Shown piece by piece: positions 8,552 to 16,806 of a stretch of 64,000 bases of DNA. The stretch is from Myxococcus stipitatus (GTDB lineage: Bacteria; Myxococcota; Myxococcia; Myxococcales; Myxococcaceae): the NCBI RefSeq assembly GCF_038561935.1, contig NZ_CP102770.1:3844001-3908000 (forward strand), given 5' to 3'. Made by a program: the position numbers and the translations under genes. How positions within the stretch are numbered: position 1 is the stretch's first letter; the number at the start of each line of letters is the position of its first letter. The notes below the pieces were generated by a model that was not told the DNA's origin, ran no database searches, and saw only the letters and a program-made list of their open reading frames with translations.

Positions 8552-10380
8552 GCGGCTCGGGCCCATCGCCGGCGAGGAGCCGGGTTGACTTCACCACCCT
8601 GTTCGTCCTCGAGGCGCTCGTGGGGCAAGGGCTGCTGACGCCTCAGCAGGCCCAGGAGGTGCTCGCGAAGGAGGGCGCGGCGCGAGCGCGCGTCCTGAAG
8701 ACGCAGGCGGCCTCGGGTGGCAAGGACGCCGCGCGGTACGACGTGTCGCCGGTGGAGGTGGTCGCCGCCTTCCAGATTCCCCTGGCCAATGGCCGGGGGG
8801 CGCTGGACGAGGACCGCGTCACGGAGGCCGCCGCACGCGCGTCGGGGCTGGCCTATCGCAAGATAGACCCGCTCAAGCTGGACATGACGCTGGCCACTCG
8901 CACGGTGTCCCGGCCGTACGCGCAGAAGCATGTCCTGCTTCCGCTGGAGCGTACGGCGCAGGGGCGGTTGGTGGTCGCGGTGGCGAACCCGTTCGACCGG
9001 GAGCTGTTCGAGAGCTTCCACCGGCTCACGGGGCTGCCCGTGGAGCCGGTGCTGAGCGCGAAGGCGGACATCCTCAAGGCCATCTCGGACATCTACGGCT
9101 TCAAGAAGACGCTGGCGCGCGCGGCGGATGACTTCGGCGGCGTGGCGAGCGCGCAGCAGATCTCCAACTTCGAGCAGCTCGTCTCGCTCAGCGGGACGCA
9201 GGAGCTGGAGGCTTCGGACCGGCCGGTGGTCCAGGCGGTGGACTACCTCCTGCGCTACGCGTTCGACAATCGCGCCTCAGATATCCACATCGAGCCCAAG
9301 CGGTCCACCAGCCAGGTCCGCCTGCGCATCGATGGGGTGCTGCACCCGGTGTACTCGCTGCCAGCGCAGGTGCATGCGCCCATCGTCTCGCGCGTGAAGA
9401 TGCTCTCGCGCATCGACATCTCGGAGAAGCGCAAGGCGCAGGACGGCCGCATCAAGACGGAGCGGGACGGACGCGAGGTGGAGTTGCGCGTCAGCACGCT
9501 GCCCACGGCCTTTGGCGAGAAGGTGGTCATCCGCATCTTCGACCCGGAGACGCTGGTGCAGGACATCGCCCAGCTCGGTTTCGAGCCGGACGAGAAGGGC
9601 TCCTTCGAGTCGTGGATCGACCAGCCCCACGGGCTCATCCTCGTCACGGGGCCCACGGGCAGCGGGAAGACGACGACGCTCTATTCGGCGCTCAAGGCGC
9701 TGGCGGGGCCGGACGTCAACGTCACCACCATCGAAGACCCCATCGAAATGGTGTGGGACGCCTTCAACCAGGTGCAGGTGCAGCCCAAGGTGGGGCTCGA
9801 CTTCGCGGGGGCGCTGCGCCACATCCTGCGGCAGGACCCGGACGTCATCATGGTGGGCGAGATTCGAGACACGGAGACGGCGGAGAACGCCATCCAGTCC
9901 GCGCTCACGGGTCACCTGGTGCTGTCCACGCTGCACACGAACGACGCGCTGGGCGCGGTGGCGCGCATGAGAGACCTGGGCGTGCCCTCGTTCCTCCTCG
10001 CGCAGAGTCTGCTCGGTGTCATGGCGCAGCGGCTGCTGCGCCGTGTGTGCAGTCATTGCGCGGAGGAGGCGAGCCTCACTCCGGACGAGTTGCTGGCGCT
10101 CCAGGCTCCGCTTCCGTTGTTGCCGGGTGGGGTGAGGATGCTCAAGGGCGCGGGCTGCGTCCGGTGCCGCGGCACGGGCTATGTGGGCCGCACGGGTGTC
10201 TTTGAAATCGTCACCACGAACGGGGAACTGCGAGAGCACATCGCTCGCGAGTCGCCGTACGAGAAGCTGGTGGAGATTGCTCGGCGCGGAGGCATGCGCA
10301 CGCTGCGCGAGGCCGCGGTGCGAAAGCTGGCGCAAGGCCTCACCGCGTTCGATGAAGTGGTGCGAATGACTTCCGCGTGA
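8536..10380 (+). CDS. GspE/PilB-family secretion or pilus assembly ATPase
   Basis: A 614-residue AAA-type traffic ATPase. The N-terminal third resembles the MshEN/GspE-N domain that in some members binds c-di-GMP. The catalytic part has Walker A GPTGSGKTT at residues 372-380, an Asp box, Walker B ILRQDPDVIMVGEIRD, a His box (TGHLVLSTLHTNDA), and the C-terminal tetracysteine zinc motif CSHC...CVRCRGTGYVGRTG. Such ATPases power type II secretion or type IV pilus extension at the inner membrane. The best start is TTG 8536, which has AAGGAG six bases upstream; GTG 8548 is an alternative. Either overlaps the preceding protease gene. No other secretion or pilus genes are nearby, so the machine it serves cannot be read from context. 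Confidence 0.88.
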   Translation: MAQAVSGSGPSPARSRVDFTTLFVLEALVGQGLLTPQQAQEVLAKEGAARARVLKTQAASGGKDAARYDVSPVEVVAAFQIPLANGRGALDEDRVTEAAARASGLAYRKIDPLKLDMTLATRTVSRPYAQKHVLLPLERTAQGRLVVAVANPFDRELFESFHRLTGLPVEPVLSAKADILKAISDIYGFKKTLARAADDFGGVASAQQISNFEQLVSLSGTQELEASDRPVVQAVDYLLRYAFDNRASDIHIEPKRSTSQVRLRIDGVLHPVYSLPAQVHAPIVSRVKMLSRIDISEKRKAQDGRIKTERDGREVELRVSTLPTAFGEKVVIRIFDPETLVQDIAQLGFEPDEKGSFESWIDQPHGLILVTGPTGSGKTTTLYSALKALAGPDVNVTTIEDPIEMVWDAFNQVQVQPKVGLDFAGALRHILRQDPDVIMVGEIRDTETAENAIQSALTGHLVLSTLHTNDALGAVARMRDLGVPSFLLAQSLLGVMAQRLLRRVCSHCAEEASLTPDELLALQAPLPLLPGGVRMLKGAGCVRCRGTGYVGRTGVFEIVTTNGELREHIARESPYEKLVEIARRGGMRTLREAAVRKLAQGLTAFDEVVRMTSA

Positions 10381-10424
10381 GATGAGAAGGCGATGAAGTC
10401 ATTCGTAAGTGTGGGAGGGGTGTC

Positions 10425-11030
10425 GTGATTCTCTTTCGGCCCGTGGGGCTCGAAGAACTGCTGTTGATCTCCCGGACGGGGATGCGGCGTTTTCCGCCGC
10501 GTCTGCCTGATCAGCCCATTTTCTATCCAGTGCTCAATCGCGGGTACGCGGAGCAGATTGCGCGGGATTGGAACACGAAGAGCGGGACCCTGGCCGGCTA
10601 CGTCACGGAGTTCGAGGTCGAGGACACCTACGCCCGCTCCTTCGAGGTTCAGCAGGTAGGCGGCCGGGAGCACCTGGAGCTCTGGGTGCCCGCGGAGTCC
10701 CTCGACGTGTTCAATGACCACATCCAGGGGACGATTCGGGTGCTGGGTGCCTTCTTCGGCGCGTCATTCGCCGGAGTGGTCCCCACCGAGTCCGCGCTGA
10801 AGGGGAAGAACGCGCGAGAGCAATTCGAGGCATTGCGAGCCCTCCAGGCCCAGGAGCCGGGTGCCCTTCAGCGAGAGGTCACCGTGAATCACGAGGCGGT
10901 GTTCGCGCACTTCTTCTTCTGGGAGCAGATGGGGGAGGGGAGTACCTCCACGCAGGAGACGAAGGCCACATTGGCGGCCATCCGAGCTGCGTGGTCCTCG
11001 GCCTTCCCCGAGATGCCACTGGGCGCCTGA
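10425..11030 (+). CDS. conserved hypothetical protein (YPVLNxxYA...IARDWN family)
   Basis: A 201-residue soluble protein starting at GTG 10425 with GGGAGGGG five bases upstream. The pattern PPRLPDQPIFYPVLN, then YAEQIARDWNTK, a GYVTEFEV strand and ELWVPAESLDVFN matches a widespread family of small proteins that I remember being labelled ADP-ribosylation/crystallin J1 without experimental basis; that label should not be trusted. The C-terminal 60 residues, with HEAVFAHFFFWEQMG, seem less conserved. It sits 44 bases after the GspE-like ATPase on the same strand and ends before a strong bidirectional hairpin, so it may be the last gene of that transcript. Confidence 0.66.
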   Translation: MILFRPVGLEELLLISRTGMRRFPPRLPDQPIFYPVLNRGYAEQIARDWNTKSGTLAGYVTEFEVEDTYARSFEVQQVGGREHLELWVPAESLDVFNDHIQGTIRVLGAFFGASFAGVVPTESALKGKNAREQFEALRALQAQEPGALQREVTVNHEAVFAHFFFWEQMGEGSTSTQETKATLAAIRAAWSSAFPEMPLGA

Positions 11031-11037
11031 AAAGACA

Positions 11038-11072
11038 GACGGCCCGGTCTCTCGGCGAGGACCGGGCCCGTC
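11038..11072. terminator. bidirectional GC hairpin between convergent genes
   Basis: GGCCCGGTC at 11041-11049 pairs perfectly with GACCGGGCC at 11060-11068, and GAC/GTC extend the stem with one bulged base. It sits between the convergent genes ending at 11030 and 11098. There is no U-tract on either strand. Confidence 0.65.
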
Positions 11073-11097
11073 GTCAGGCTTTCAAGTCCGTGGAATG

Positions 11098-12564
11098 TCA
11101 GTCGATGAGCTTCGTCCCCGCCACCAGCGACTTGGCGGGAACCTCTTCGCCGAGCGTGGAGTAGGTGGTGCCGGACTGACGTTCGCCGCGCACACATTCG
11201 GCGGGCGCGTCAGGGCGGGACTGAACCCAGACGTAGATGTCTCCCTCGTGCGTCGCTCCCAGGGCGTAGGTGCGATGGCCGGGTTGAGGGCCCGTCGTGT
11301 CGTCAAACAGATGTGCGAAACGTGGGGCCGTGCAGGGCTGGTGGGGCGTCCGCGCCAACAGTCGCGTGCAGGCTGCATCCGCGTAGTGCCCGTCGTTGCC
11401 TCGCGTCACAGAGGCTTCGGTGAGCGGGAAGCAGCGCGGTGTCCCCTCGACGTCCGACCGGAAGCCGCACTCGACGCCCAGCTGGGTGTCGTGGATCTCC
11501 CGAGGAAGCTGGAGCACTCCCCCCAGTTGAGCACCGCGCACCTTGAGGCGGCCGTACGTCTTGAGGTCGAGCTCCTGGGCCTCGAGCCAGGTCGCGGCGG
11601 GAAGCTCCTTGCCCGGGCTGAAGTAGCGCCATCCCGAGGATTGGATGGGCGAGGGCTCGCACGAATCCCCGTACCGTGCATACACCTGGGACAGCTCCGT
11701 GCCGATGTCATGGGTGGCAGTGGTGGGGCTGCACCGTGCTTCCGAAGTGATGGCCGCGAAGCGGGGCGTGTCGCAGAGGGTTCCAACGGCCTGCTCCGTA
11801 CACGTCGCATTCGCGCTCATCCTGAGGCCGCCAAAGCTGAGGGCGGTGGAGCTGCCTGAAGGCAGACAGCGCAGCTTCTGGTCACTTGCCCGCTCGATGG
11901 CGCACTCCGTATCCCGGGCCGTGTCCCGGATGCGGTGGATGCCCGAGGACCCATCCTCTCCATCGACGTACAGGAGCGTGAAGCCGCTTCCGCTCCACTT
12001 CTGGGTGAGCTGCCCCCGGACGTAGAGGTTGCCAGCGGGGACTTCCGCGCCGGCCCGGTAGGCCACGTATCCAGCTGACAGTGCTCGCGGAATGCACGCC
12101 CCGGTGTTGAGGTCCAGGTAGTAGGGCGTGGCCGTCACGAGCTCGCCCAGGGCGTGGAACCGTGGGAGCTCGCCGCAGGCACCGCGCTTCGTGAGGACCG
12201 CGCCCGAGGGCATGGGGCCCCAATTGACGCGGAGTCCTTCGGTGCAGCGCGCATCGGCGTAGAAGTCTCCCCGGCTGCCGGGGGCTGGAAGGGTGAACTG
12301 TCCTTCGTGGCTCACGCAGTAGTAGGCGCCATCGGGCCCCGCCTTCTCCCACGAGCAGTCCGCCTGCCGCTGGCTGTCGTGCATGCGCTCAATCCAGCGC
12401 AGCCCATCATTCGTGGTGATTCCTCGGGCCTTGATGCGTGAGCCGCTCTTGAAGAGCTCGATGGGAGTCTTCCCCCCGGGCCCGCCTTCGTCCGCATCCT
12501 TCGTGGTTCCACACCCCATCCCCCACAACACCGCGAGCAGCACGCCTGCCTGGACACGACGCAT
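11098..12564 (-). CDS. lipoprotein with triplicated Cys-containing module, paralogue A
   Basis: A 488-residue exported protein of unknown function. ATG 12564 has AGGGGG upstream, followed by a signal peptide ending at C18 (LAVLWGMGC), so it is probably a lipoprotein, although the -3 Gly is not the classic lipobox residue. The rest reads as three modules of about 150 residues. Each begins with a GRIK/GRLK-type strand, then an (H/R)D(S/T)xxxxxxC element, a second Cys in YCVS / RCLP / RCFP, a third Cys in CTE or CTR, and ends in two strands of the form Y-x-x-G-x-E-(L/V)-x-x. The same length and plan as its neighbour at 12778-14244, with clear identity along the whole chain, show tandem duplication. 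No enzyme motif is visible. Confidence 0.78.
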   Translation of the reverse strand: MRRVQAGVLLAVLWGMGCGTTKDADEGGPGGKTPIELFKSGSRIKARGITTNDGLRWIERMHDSQRQADCSWEKAGPDGAYYCVSHEGQFTLPAPGSRGDFYADARCTEGLRVNWGPMPSGAVLTKRGACGELPRFHALGELVTATPYYLDLNTGACIPRALSAGYVAYRAGAEVPAGNLYVRGQLTQKWSGSGFTLLYVDGEDGSSGIHRIRDTARDTECAIERASDQKLRCLPSGSSTALSFGGLRMSANATCTEQAVGTLCDTPRFAAITSEARCSPTTATHDIGTELSQVYARYGDSCEPSPIQSSGWRYFSPGKELPAATWLEAQELDLKTYGRLKVRGAQLGGVLQLPREIHDTQLGVECGFRSDVEGTPRCFPLTEASVTRGNDGHYADAACTRLLARTPHQPCTAPRFAHLFDDTTGPQPGHRTYALGATHEGDIYVWVQSRPDAPAECVRGERQSGTTYSTLGEEVPAKSLVAGTKLID

Positions 12565-12677
12565 CGTTCCCCCTCTTCCACATGAAGTGGGGCGCGGCCT
12601 TCCTGCCGCCCCCGTCTGTTTGCGCCGGTTCTCTATTGTCTCCAGGAATCGACAGCAACTCAGGTGCACAAAGCACA

Positions 12678-12683
12678 AGTATA
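12678..12683 (-). promoter_or_regulatory. possible -10 element for lipoprotein paralogue A
   Basis: TATACT on the minus strand, in an AT-rich island 114 bases before the ATG at 12564. Upstream of it GTCCACT occurs twice as a direct repeat (plus strand, within 12690-12712). No good -35 match was found, so this is only a candidate. Confidence 0.3.
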
Positions 12684-12720
12684 TTTAGTGTCCACTTGAC
12701 ACGAAGTCCACTGAGATGAC

Positions 12721-12756
12721 AACGACCCGGCCGCCCAAGAGGGTGACCGGGTCGTT
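12721..12756 (-). terminator. GC hairpin after lipoprotein paralogue B
   Basis: AACGACCCGG at 12721-12730 pairs perfectly over ten bases with CCGGGTCGTT at 12747-12756. It lies 22 bases past the stop of the gene at 12778-14244 and on the minus strand reads into CCGGGTCGTT with only a short TT end. Confidence 0.7.
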
Positions 12757-12777
12757 GGACCTCCTTGCGTCGAAGTG

Positions 12778-14244
12778 TCAGTCCAGCTTGGTCGTGCCCT
12801 GGACCAGCGTCGTCGCGGCAATCTCGGAGCCGAGCTGGTAGTACGTGCTCCCCGGGTTGCGCTCCGTCTGGATGCAGCGGGGGCTGCCCGTGCCGAACAC
12901 CACGCTGACGTAGACGGTGCCATTGAACTGCTGGCCCACGTTGTACGCGCGGTAGCTCGTGTCCGACGGATTCGAGACGTCGTTCTGCAGCACGTAGCGG
13001 TCCGGCGTGCACGACGTGGTGTTGGAGATGCCCACCGGCTTCGTGCAGGAGGCATCCGAGAAGAGGTTCCCCGTGGAGAAGATGCTGGAGAGGGGGAAGC
13101 AGCGCTTCGTGCCCGCGGAGTCCTTCATGAAGGCGCAGTTCGTGTTGAGCTGGGTGTCGTGCAGCGTCAGGGGAATCTGGACCTTTTCACCCGCGCTCGC
13201 GCCACGAATCTTGATCCGCCCGTGGGTCTTGACGTCGATCTCCTTGGCCTCCACGAAGCTCGAGGCGGCAATCTCCGCACCCGCCTGGTAGTAGGACGTG
13301 TTCGGAGGCGTCTGCGGATTCAGCTGGCACGCGCCACCGCCCGTCGTCCCGTAGACCTGGGTGACCTTCGCTCCGGCCGCGTAGACCTTGGCGCCCGGAC
13401 CACACTGGTCCTGCGCGAACGTCACCGCGAAGCGAGGCGTCCCGCACGTCGAGTAGAAGGCCGGCTCGGTGCAGGTGTTGTTCACGGCCGCGACCTTCGC
13501 GTTGCCCACCGCGGTGCTGGTGCCCGTGGGCAGGCAGCGCACCTTGTCGTCGCTCGCCTTCTGGAAGAGGCAGGCCGTGTCCCGGACCGTGTCCTGGATG
13601 TGGTGGAGCTGCGCGGAGCCGTCCTCGCCCTCGATGAAGTGGACCGTGATGCCCTTGTCCGCCTGCTTCTGCTTCACCGTGCCGCGCACGAAGGTGCCAG
13701 CGGCGACCTCGGGGCCGGCGCGGTAGGCCTTGAAGCCGGGCGACACCGGAATGGAGTCGCACGCCCCCGTGCTGCTCTTGGCGTAGACGGACGTCGTGAT
13801 TTCGGCGCCGACGGTGTGGAAGGTCGGGTTCACGCCACACCCGACGTTGCGCTTCATGAAGAAGTCGGTCGCCGCCACGGGCTCCGAGGTGACCACGATT
13901 CCCTCGGTGCAGTTCGCATCGAGGTAGTAGCCCGAGCCACCCGCGGGGACGTACTCCATGCCACCCGGGACGCAGTAGAGGGCGCCATCGGCTCCCGCGC
14001 TCTCCCAGGTGCAGGTCTTCTTCAGCTTGCTGTCGTGCCACTCATCCGGCCAGCGCAGGCCGTCCGTGGTGGTCGTCACCTGGGCCTTGATGCGTGAGCC
14101 GCTCTTGAAGAAGTCGGCGACGTTGATGGTCCCTCCAGGCTCGCCACCCGGCCCCGGATTGTTGTCGTCGTCCGAGTCCTTGGTTCCACCGCAACCCGTC
14201 CCCCACAGCACAGCCAGCACCAACCCTGTGTAGATGCAACGCAT
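12778..14244 (-). CDS. lipoprotein with triplicated Cys-containing module, paralogue B
   Basis: A 488-residue paralogue of the gene at 11098-12564 with the same orientation and length. ATG 14244 is preceded by GGGAAGAC. The signal peptide ends at C18 (LAVLWGTGC), then an acidic linker (KDSDDDNNPGPGG). The three modules are clearest in this copy: near residues 48-185, 185-328 and 328-486. Equivalent elements are WHDSKLKKTC / RDTACLF-type / LHDTQLNTNC; YCVP / RCLP / RCFP; NCTE / TCTE / SCTK; and the closing strands AYRAGPEVAAGTF / YYQAGAEIAASSF / YYQLGSEIAATTL. The regular Cys placement suggests a disulfide in each module, which fits a periplasmic or surface location. No catalytic motif is seen; a structural or adhesive role is a guess. 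Confidence 0.8.
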   Translation of the reverse strand: MRCIYTGLVLAVLWGTGCGGTKDSDDDNNPGPGGEPGGTINVADFFKSGSRIKAQVTTTTDGLRWPDEWHDSKLKKTCTWESAGADGALYCVPGGMEYVPAGGSGYYLDANCTEGIVVTSEPVAATDFFMKRNVGCGVNPTFHTVGAEITTSVYAKSSTGACDSIPVSPGFKAYRAGPEVAAGTFVRGTVKQKQADKGITVHFIEGEDGSAQLHHIQDTVRDTACLFQKASDDKVRCLPTGTSTAVGNAKVAAVNNTCTEPAFYSTCGTPRFAVTFAQDQCGPGAKVYAAGAKVTQVYGTTGGGACQLNPQTPPNTSYYQAGAEIAASSFVEAKEIDVKTHGRIKIRGASAGEKVQIPLTLHDTQLNTNCAFMKDSAGTKRCFPLSSIFSTGNLFSDASCTKPVGISNTTSCTPDRYVLQNDVSNPSDTSYRAYNVGQQFNGTVYVSVVFGTGSPRCIQTERNPGSTYYQLGSEIAATTLVQGTTKLD

Positions 14245-14437
14245 GGTGTCTTCCCGATGATGCTCGAGTAGTGGCGCGGCCCCCATGCCGCGTCCAGCCA
14301 GCCCCCAAGGCTGGCGTTGGTGGCTTAGCTCCAACGCAGCGCGGCGACAACCCGACAGTCGGCCGATGCAATGACTTGAGCCTCCGAACGTTGCGCGGCC
14401 TGCGAATCACAAATCCCATATCTGGAACGACAGCGGT

Positions 14438-14458
14438 CGGTTCCCCAGATGAGAACCG
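14438..14458 (-). terminator. hairpin downstream of decayed lipoprotein copy
   Basis: CGGTTC at 14438-14443 pairs with GAACCG at 14453-14458; imperfect pairing of ACGACGG with CCGCTGTCGT extends the stem outward. It looks like an eroded relative of the hairpins behind the intact paralogues. Confidence 0.4.
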
Positions 14459-14512
14459 GGCCGTCGTCTTGGGTCTCAGCAGTGGAGAGACTTGTCTCTC
14501 ATTCCGCGAGCG

Positions 14513-15105
14513 TCAGTCCCGCGTCCACGTCCCTTCCACCAGCGTGGTCGCCGCGACTTCCGCTCCCTGCTGGTAGTACGCGGCACCGGGCGCGCGCTCC
14601 GCTGGTCGACAGTCGCTCGGCGTCCCTTTGCCGAACGGTCGTTCGACGGTGGGACCCTCGTGCTTCGGGCCCGTGTTGTAGGCGCGGTAGTACGGCGTCG
14701 TCGCCGTGAAGGTGCGCGCGAGGACATGGCGCGACGAAGGCGAGGACGCGCATGTCGGCACGTCTTCGACGCCCAGCGGACTCGTGCAGGCGGCGTCCGC
14801 GAAGAGGTTCTTCAGCTCCACGAAGCTCGAGGCGGGAATCGCCGCGCCCGCCCGGAAGGAGCGCGTATCCGGAGGCATCCTCGTGAGCGGCTGGCACACG
14901 CCCGAGCCCGCCGCGCTGTAGACCTCGGTGACTTCCGCTCCGACTTCGTGGAGCGTGGAGCCAGGGGCACACGACGACTGCGAGAGGCTCACCGCGAAGC
15001 GCGGTGGCGCCACGCAGGCGCGGCATCGGCGGCCTTGGTGCACGTCGTGTTCGCCACGGCGAAGGGCCGCTGTCCGTGTGCGGTGGAGGCGCTGCATGGG
15101 CGGAC
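14513..15105 (-). pseudogene. decayed third copy of the triplicated-module lipoprotein
   Basis: This stretch encodes recognisable pieces of the 488-residue paralogues but cannot make the whole protein. From the 5' side: GQRPFAVANTTCTK matches the second module (AKVAAVNNTCTE in paralogue B); then the frame changes near 15020 to PRFAVSLSQSSCAPGS (paralogue B: PRFAVTFAQDQCGPGA). The second module continues to ASSFVELK, where about 50 residues present in both intact copies (the KTHGRIKIRG...RCFPLS part of module three) are missing, and the frame rejoins at NLFADAACTSPLG. It then runs to the normal family end TTLVEGTWTRD. The signal peptide, all of module one and part of module two are absent, cut close to the terminator of the upstream gene. 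A short exported product is not expected. Confidence 0.78.
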
Positions 15106-15133
15106 TCGTTGGGCCCCAGGCCTGAAACAACAG

Positions 15134-15165
15134 CGGCCCGGCCCCCAGGGAAGGGGACCGGGCCG
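15134..15165 (-). terminator. GC hairpin after outer-membrane-type gene
   Basis: CGGCCCGG at 15134-15141 pairs with CCGGGCCG at 15158-15165, with additional pairing inside (CCCC/GGGG). It lies 30 bases past the stop of the gene at 15195-16727 and is followed on the minus strand by CTGTTGTTTC. Confidence 0.65.
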
Positions 15166-15194
15166 TTGGGGCGGCATGCCGCGGCGCCTGTGGA

Positions 15195-16727
15195 CTAGAA
15201 GCGCGCCTGCAGCAGCGTGTTGAAGCCCAGCGCGTGCGGCTTCTCGAACGTGGGCTGCGCCACGCCGGTGATGTCGTCGCGGAACGTGGTCCGGTTGGTG
15301 TCGTACGTGTAGTAGACCTCGCCGACCGCGGCGACGGAGTCGGACAGGTCCCAGCGGAACGTGGCCTTGGCGGAGTAGATGGGCTCCGCGCCGCACGCGC
15401 CCGAGCCACCGCACGTCTCCGGCAGGATGCTCAGCTGGTTGACGTCACGCACGACCACCGTGCGCGTGCCAATCAGGTTCGCCGGCGGGTTGTTGCCGCC
15501 CAGCACCGGCGTGGGGCTGCGGAACGAGGCCGGACGCTGCACGCCGACGATGACGCCCGGCGTGAAGTGCAGCTTCGGCAGGTGGTAGTCCGCGCCGATG
15601 GCCAGGAACATCTCCGGGTTCAGCTTCGTCCCCTCGGGGAAGTCCTGGAACGGGGGGAAGCCCGGCACGTCGAACTGGATGTACGAGAGGCTGCGGTACA
15701 GGCCCAGCACGTTCATGCGCAGGAAGCCCAGCTTGGCGCGCGCCTGGAGCGCCAGCGCCGTGGCGCCCTGGGGCTTGGTCGCGCCGAACTCGTCCGGCTT
15801 CTCCAGCGTCTGGGACAGGTAGCTGCCCTCGAGCGACACGGAGTAGGACAGGCCACCCGGGTACTGCTCGGGCGCGAAGAAGCGCTCGTAGATCTCCGGG
15901 TCGTTCTTGTAGAGCCGGAAGTCCACGCTGGTGCCCACCGGCACACCCACGTGGTAGACGACCTGCGCGGACAGGCCCGCCGCGTTCACCGGCGCCTCGA
16001 CGCCGAGCGTGGCGAGTCCCGGCACCAGGCCCTTCTGGAAGTAGCCGCCGCCCGCCTCGACGCGCAGCGTGTCCAGGATGTCCCAGCCCGCGCCGGCCAT
16101 GACGCCGTAGAGCGTCTCTTCCTCGAGGATGAGCTCGTTCTGCACCAGCGCCGTCTTGCCGCCGACGTACGCGTACCACTTCTCACGCGTGATCTGCAGC
16201 TTGGCGCCGGGCACGCCGTTGGTGGCCGAGCGCGTGGTGAACACGCCGCTGCCGCCCCACGAGATGCGGTACGCGTAGCCCAGACGGAAGCGGTCCGCGG
16301 ACACCGGGAAGCCGACGAGCGAGACACCTTCCTTCTCACCCCAGCCCGGCGGCTGGTAGTTCAGCCGGATGTAGCTGGAGTTGTCCTGGATGGCGACATT
16401 GCCGCTGGGACGCTCGAGCACCAGCAGCGTCAGCGCGGCCTCCGTCGTCAGTCCCTCGAAGAACGCCGGTGCCCGCTTGTAGAGCACGATGTTCGACAGC
16501 GACTCGAAGCCGGAGAAGCGCGTGTTGAAGTTGTCGTAGAACTGGGTGTTCTGGTTGCCCGCGCCAAACCGCGCATTGGGGCTGTTGGGCGTCGTCTCGC
16601 CCGAGCCCGCCAGCACGTTGTCGTCCGCGAAGACGAACGACAGGCGCGTGTCCACGAAGTCACTGGCCCAGGCGGGCGCACTCAAGGAGATAAGCCCCGA
16701 CAGGGCCAGCTTCTGCAGCGTTTTCAA
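15195..16727 (-). CDS. putative outer-membrane beta-barrel protein
   Basis: A 510-residue exported protein. The best start is TTG 16727 with GGAGAGGG upstream, giving a signal peptide (LKTLQKLALSGLISLSAPAWA). The mature part has alternating short hydrophobic strands with aromatic girdle residues (YAYRISWGGSGVF, WYAYVGGKTALV, LSYSVSLEGSYL, YSAKATFRWDLS) and ends in ...LLQARF, a C-terminal Phe as expected for a protein inserted by the BAM machinery. I recognise no named family; it resembles large myxobacterial barrel proteins of unknown cargo. It is transcribed in the same direction as the two lipoprotein genes upstream, 79 bases after the stop at 16807, and may share their transcript. Confidence 0.7.
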   Translation of the reverse strand: MKTLQKLALSGLISLSAPAWASDFVDTRLSFVFADDNVLAGSGETTPNSPNARFGAGNQNTQFYDNFNTRFSGFESLSNIVLYKRAPAFFEGLTTEAALTLLVLERPSGNVAIQDNSSYIRLNYQPPGWGEKEGVSLVGFPVSADRFRLGYAYRISWGGSGVFTTRSATNGVPGAKLQITREKWYAYVGGKTALVQNELILEEETLYGVMAGAGWDILDTLRVEAGGGYFQKGLVPGLATLGVEAPVNAAGLSAQVVYHVGVPVGTSVDFRLYKNDPEIYERFFAPEQYPGGLSYSVSLEGSYLSQTLEKPDEFGATKPQGATALALQARAKLGFLRMNVLGLYRSLSYIQFDVPGFPPFQDFPEGTKLNPEMFLAIGADYHLPKLHFTPGVIVGVQRPASFRSPTPVLGGNNPPANLIGTRTVVVRDVNQLSILPETCGGSGACGAEPIYSAKATFRWDLSDSVAAVGEVYYTYDTNRTTFRDDITGVAQPTFEKPHALGFNTLLQARF

Positions 16728-16806
16728 TGTCCCTCTCCACGGAGCGCCCGCTCGGAACGCTCCTCCCTGCGCCCCGATGAAACAGGGCGCGAGCTTTGTC
16801 AAAAGT

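Noticed and set aside
6368-8566. Minus-strand open frame of 732 codons under the protease gene
   Set aside because: Composition is dominated by Arg and Ala with no motif, while the plus strand has a signal peptide, zinc site and MYXO-CTERM tail.
8536-10380. Naming the ATPase pilB or gspE
   Set aside because: Both families share all visible motifs and no neighbouring pil or gsp genes decide between them, so no symbol was given.
10425-11030. ADP-ribosylation/crystallin J1 function
   Set aside because: This label is attached to the family by annotation habit; I see no ADP-ribosyl hydrolase metal site in the sequence.
11098-15105. Tandem repeats as a transposable element
   Set aside because: No inverted terminal repeats, target duplications or transposase; paralogue duplication explains the repetition.
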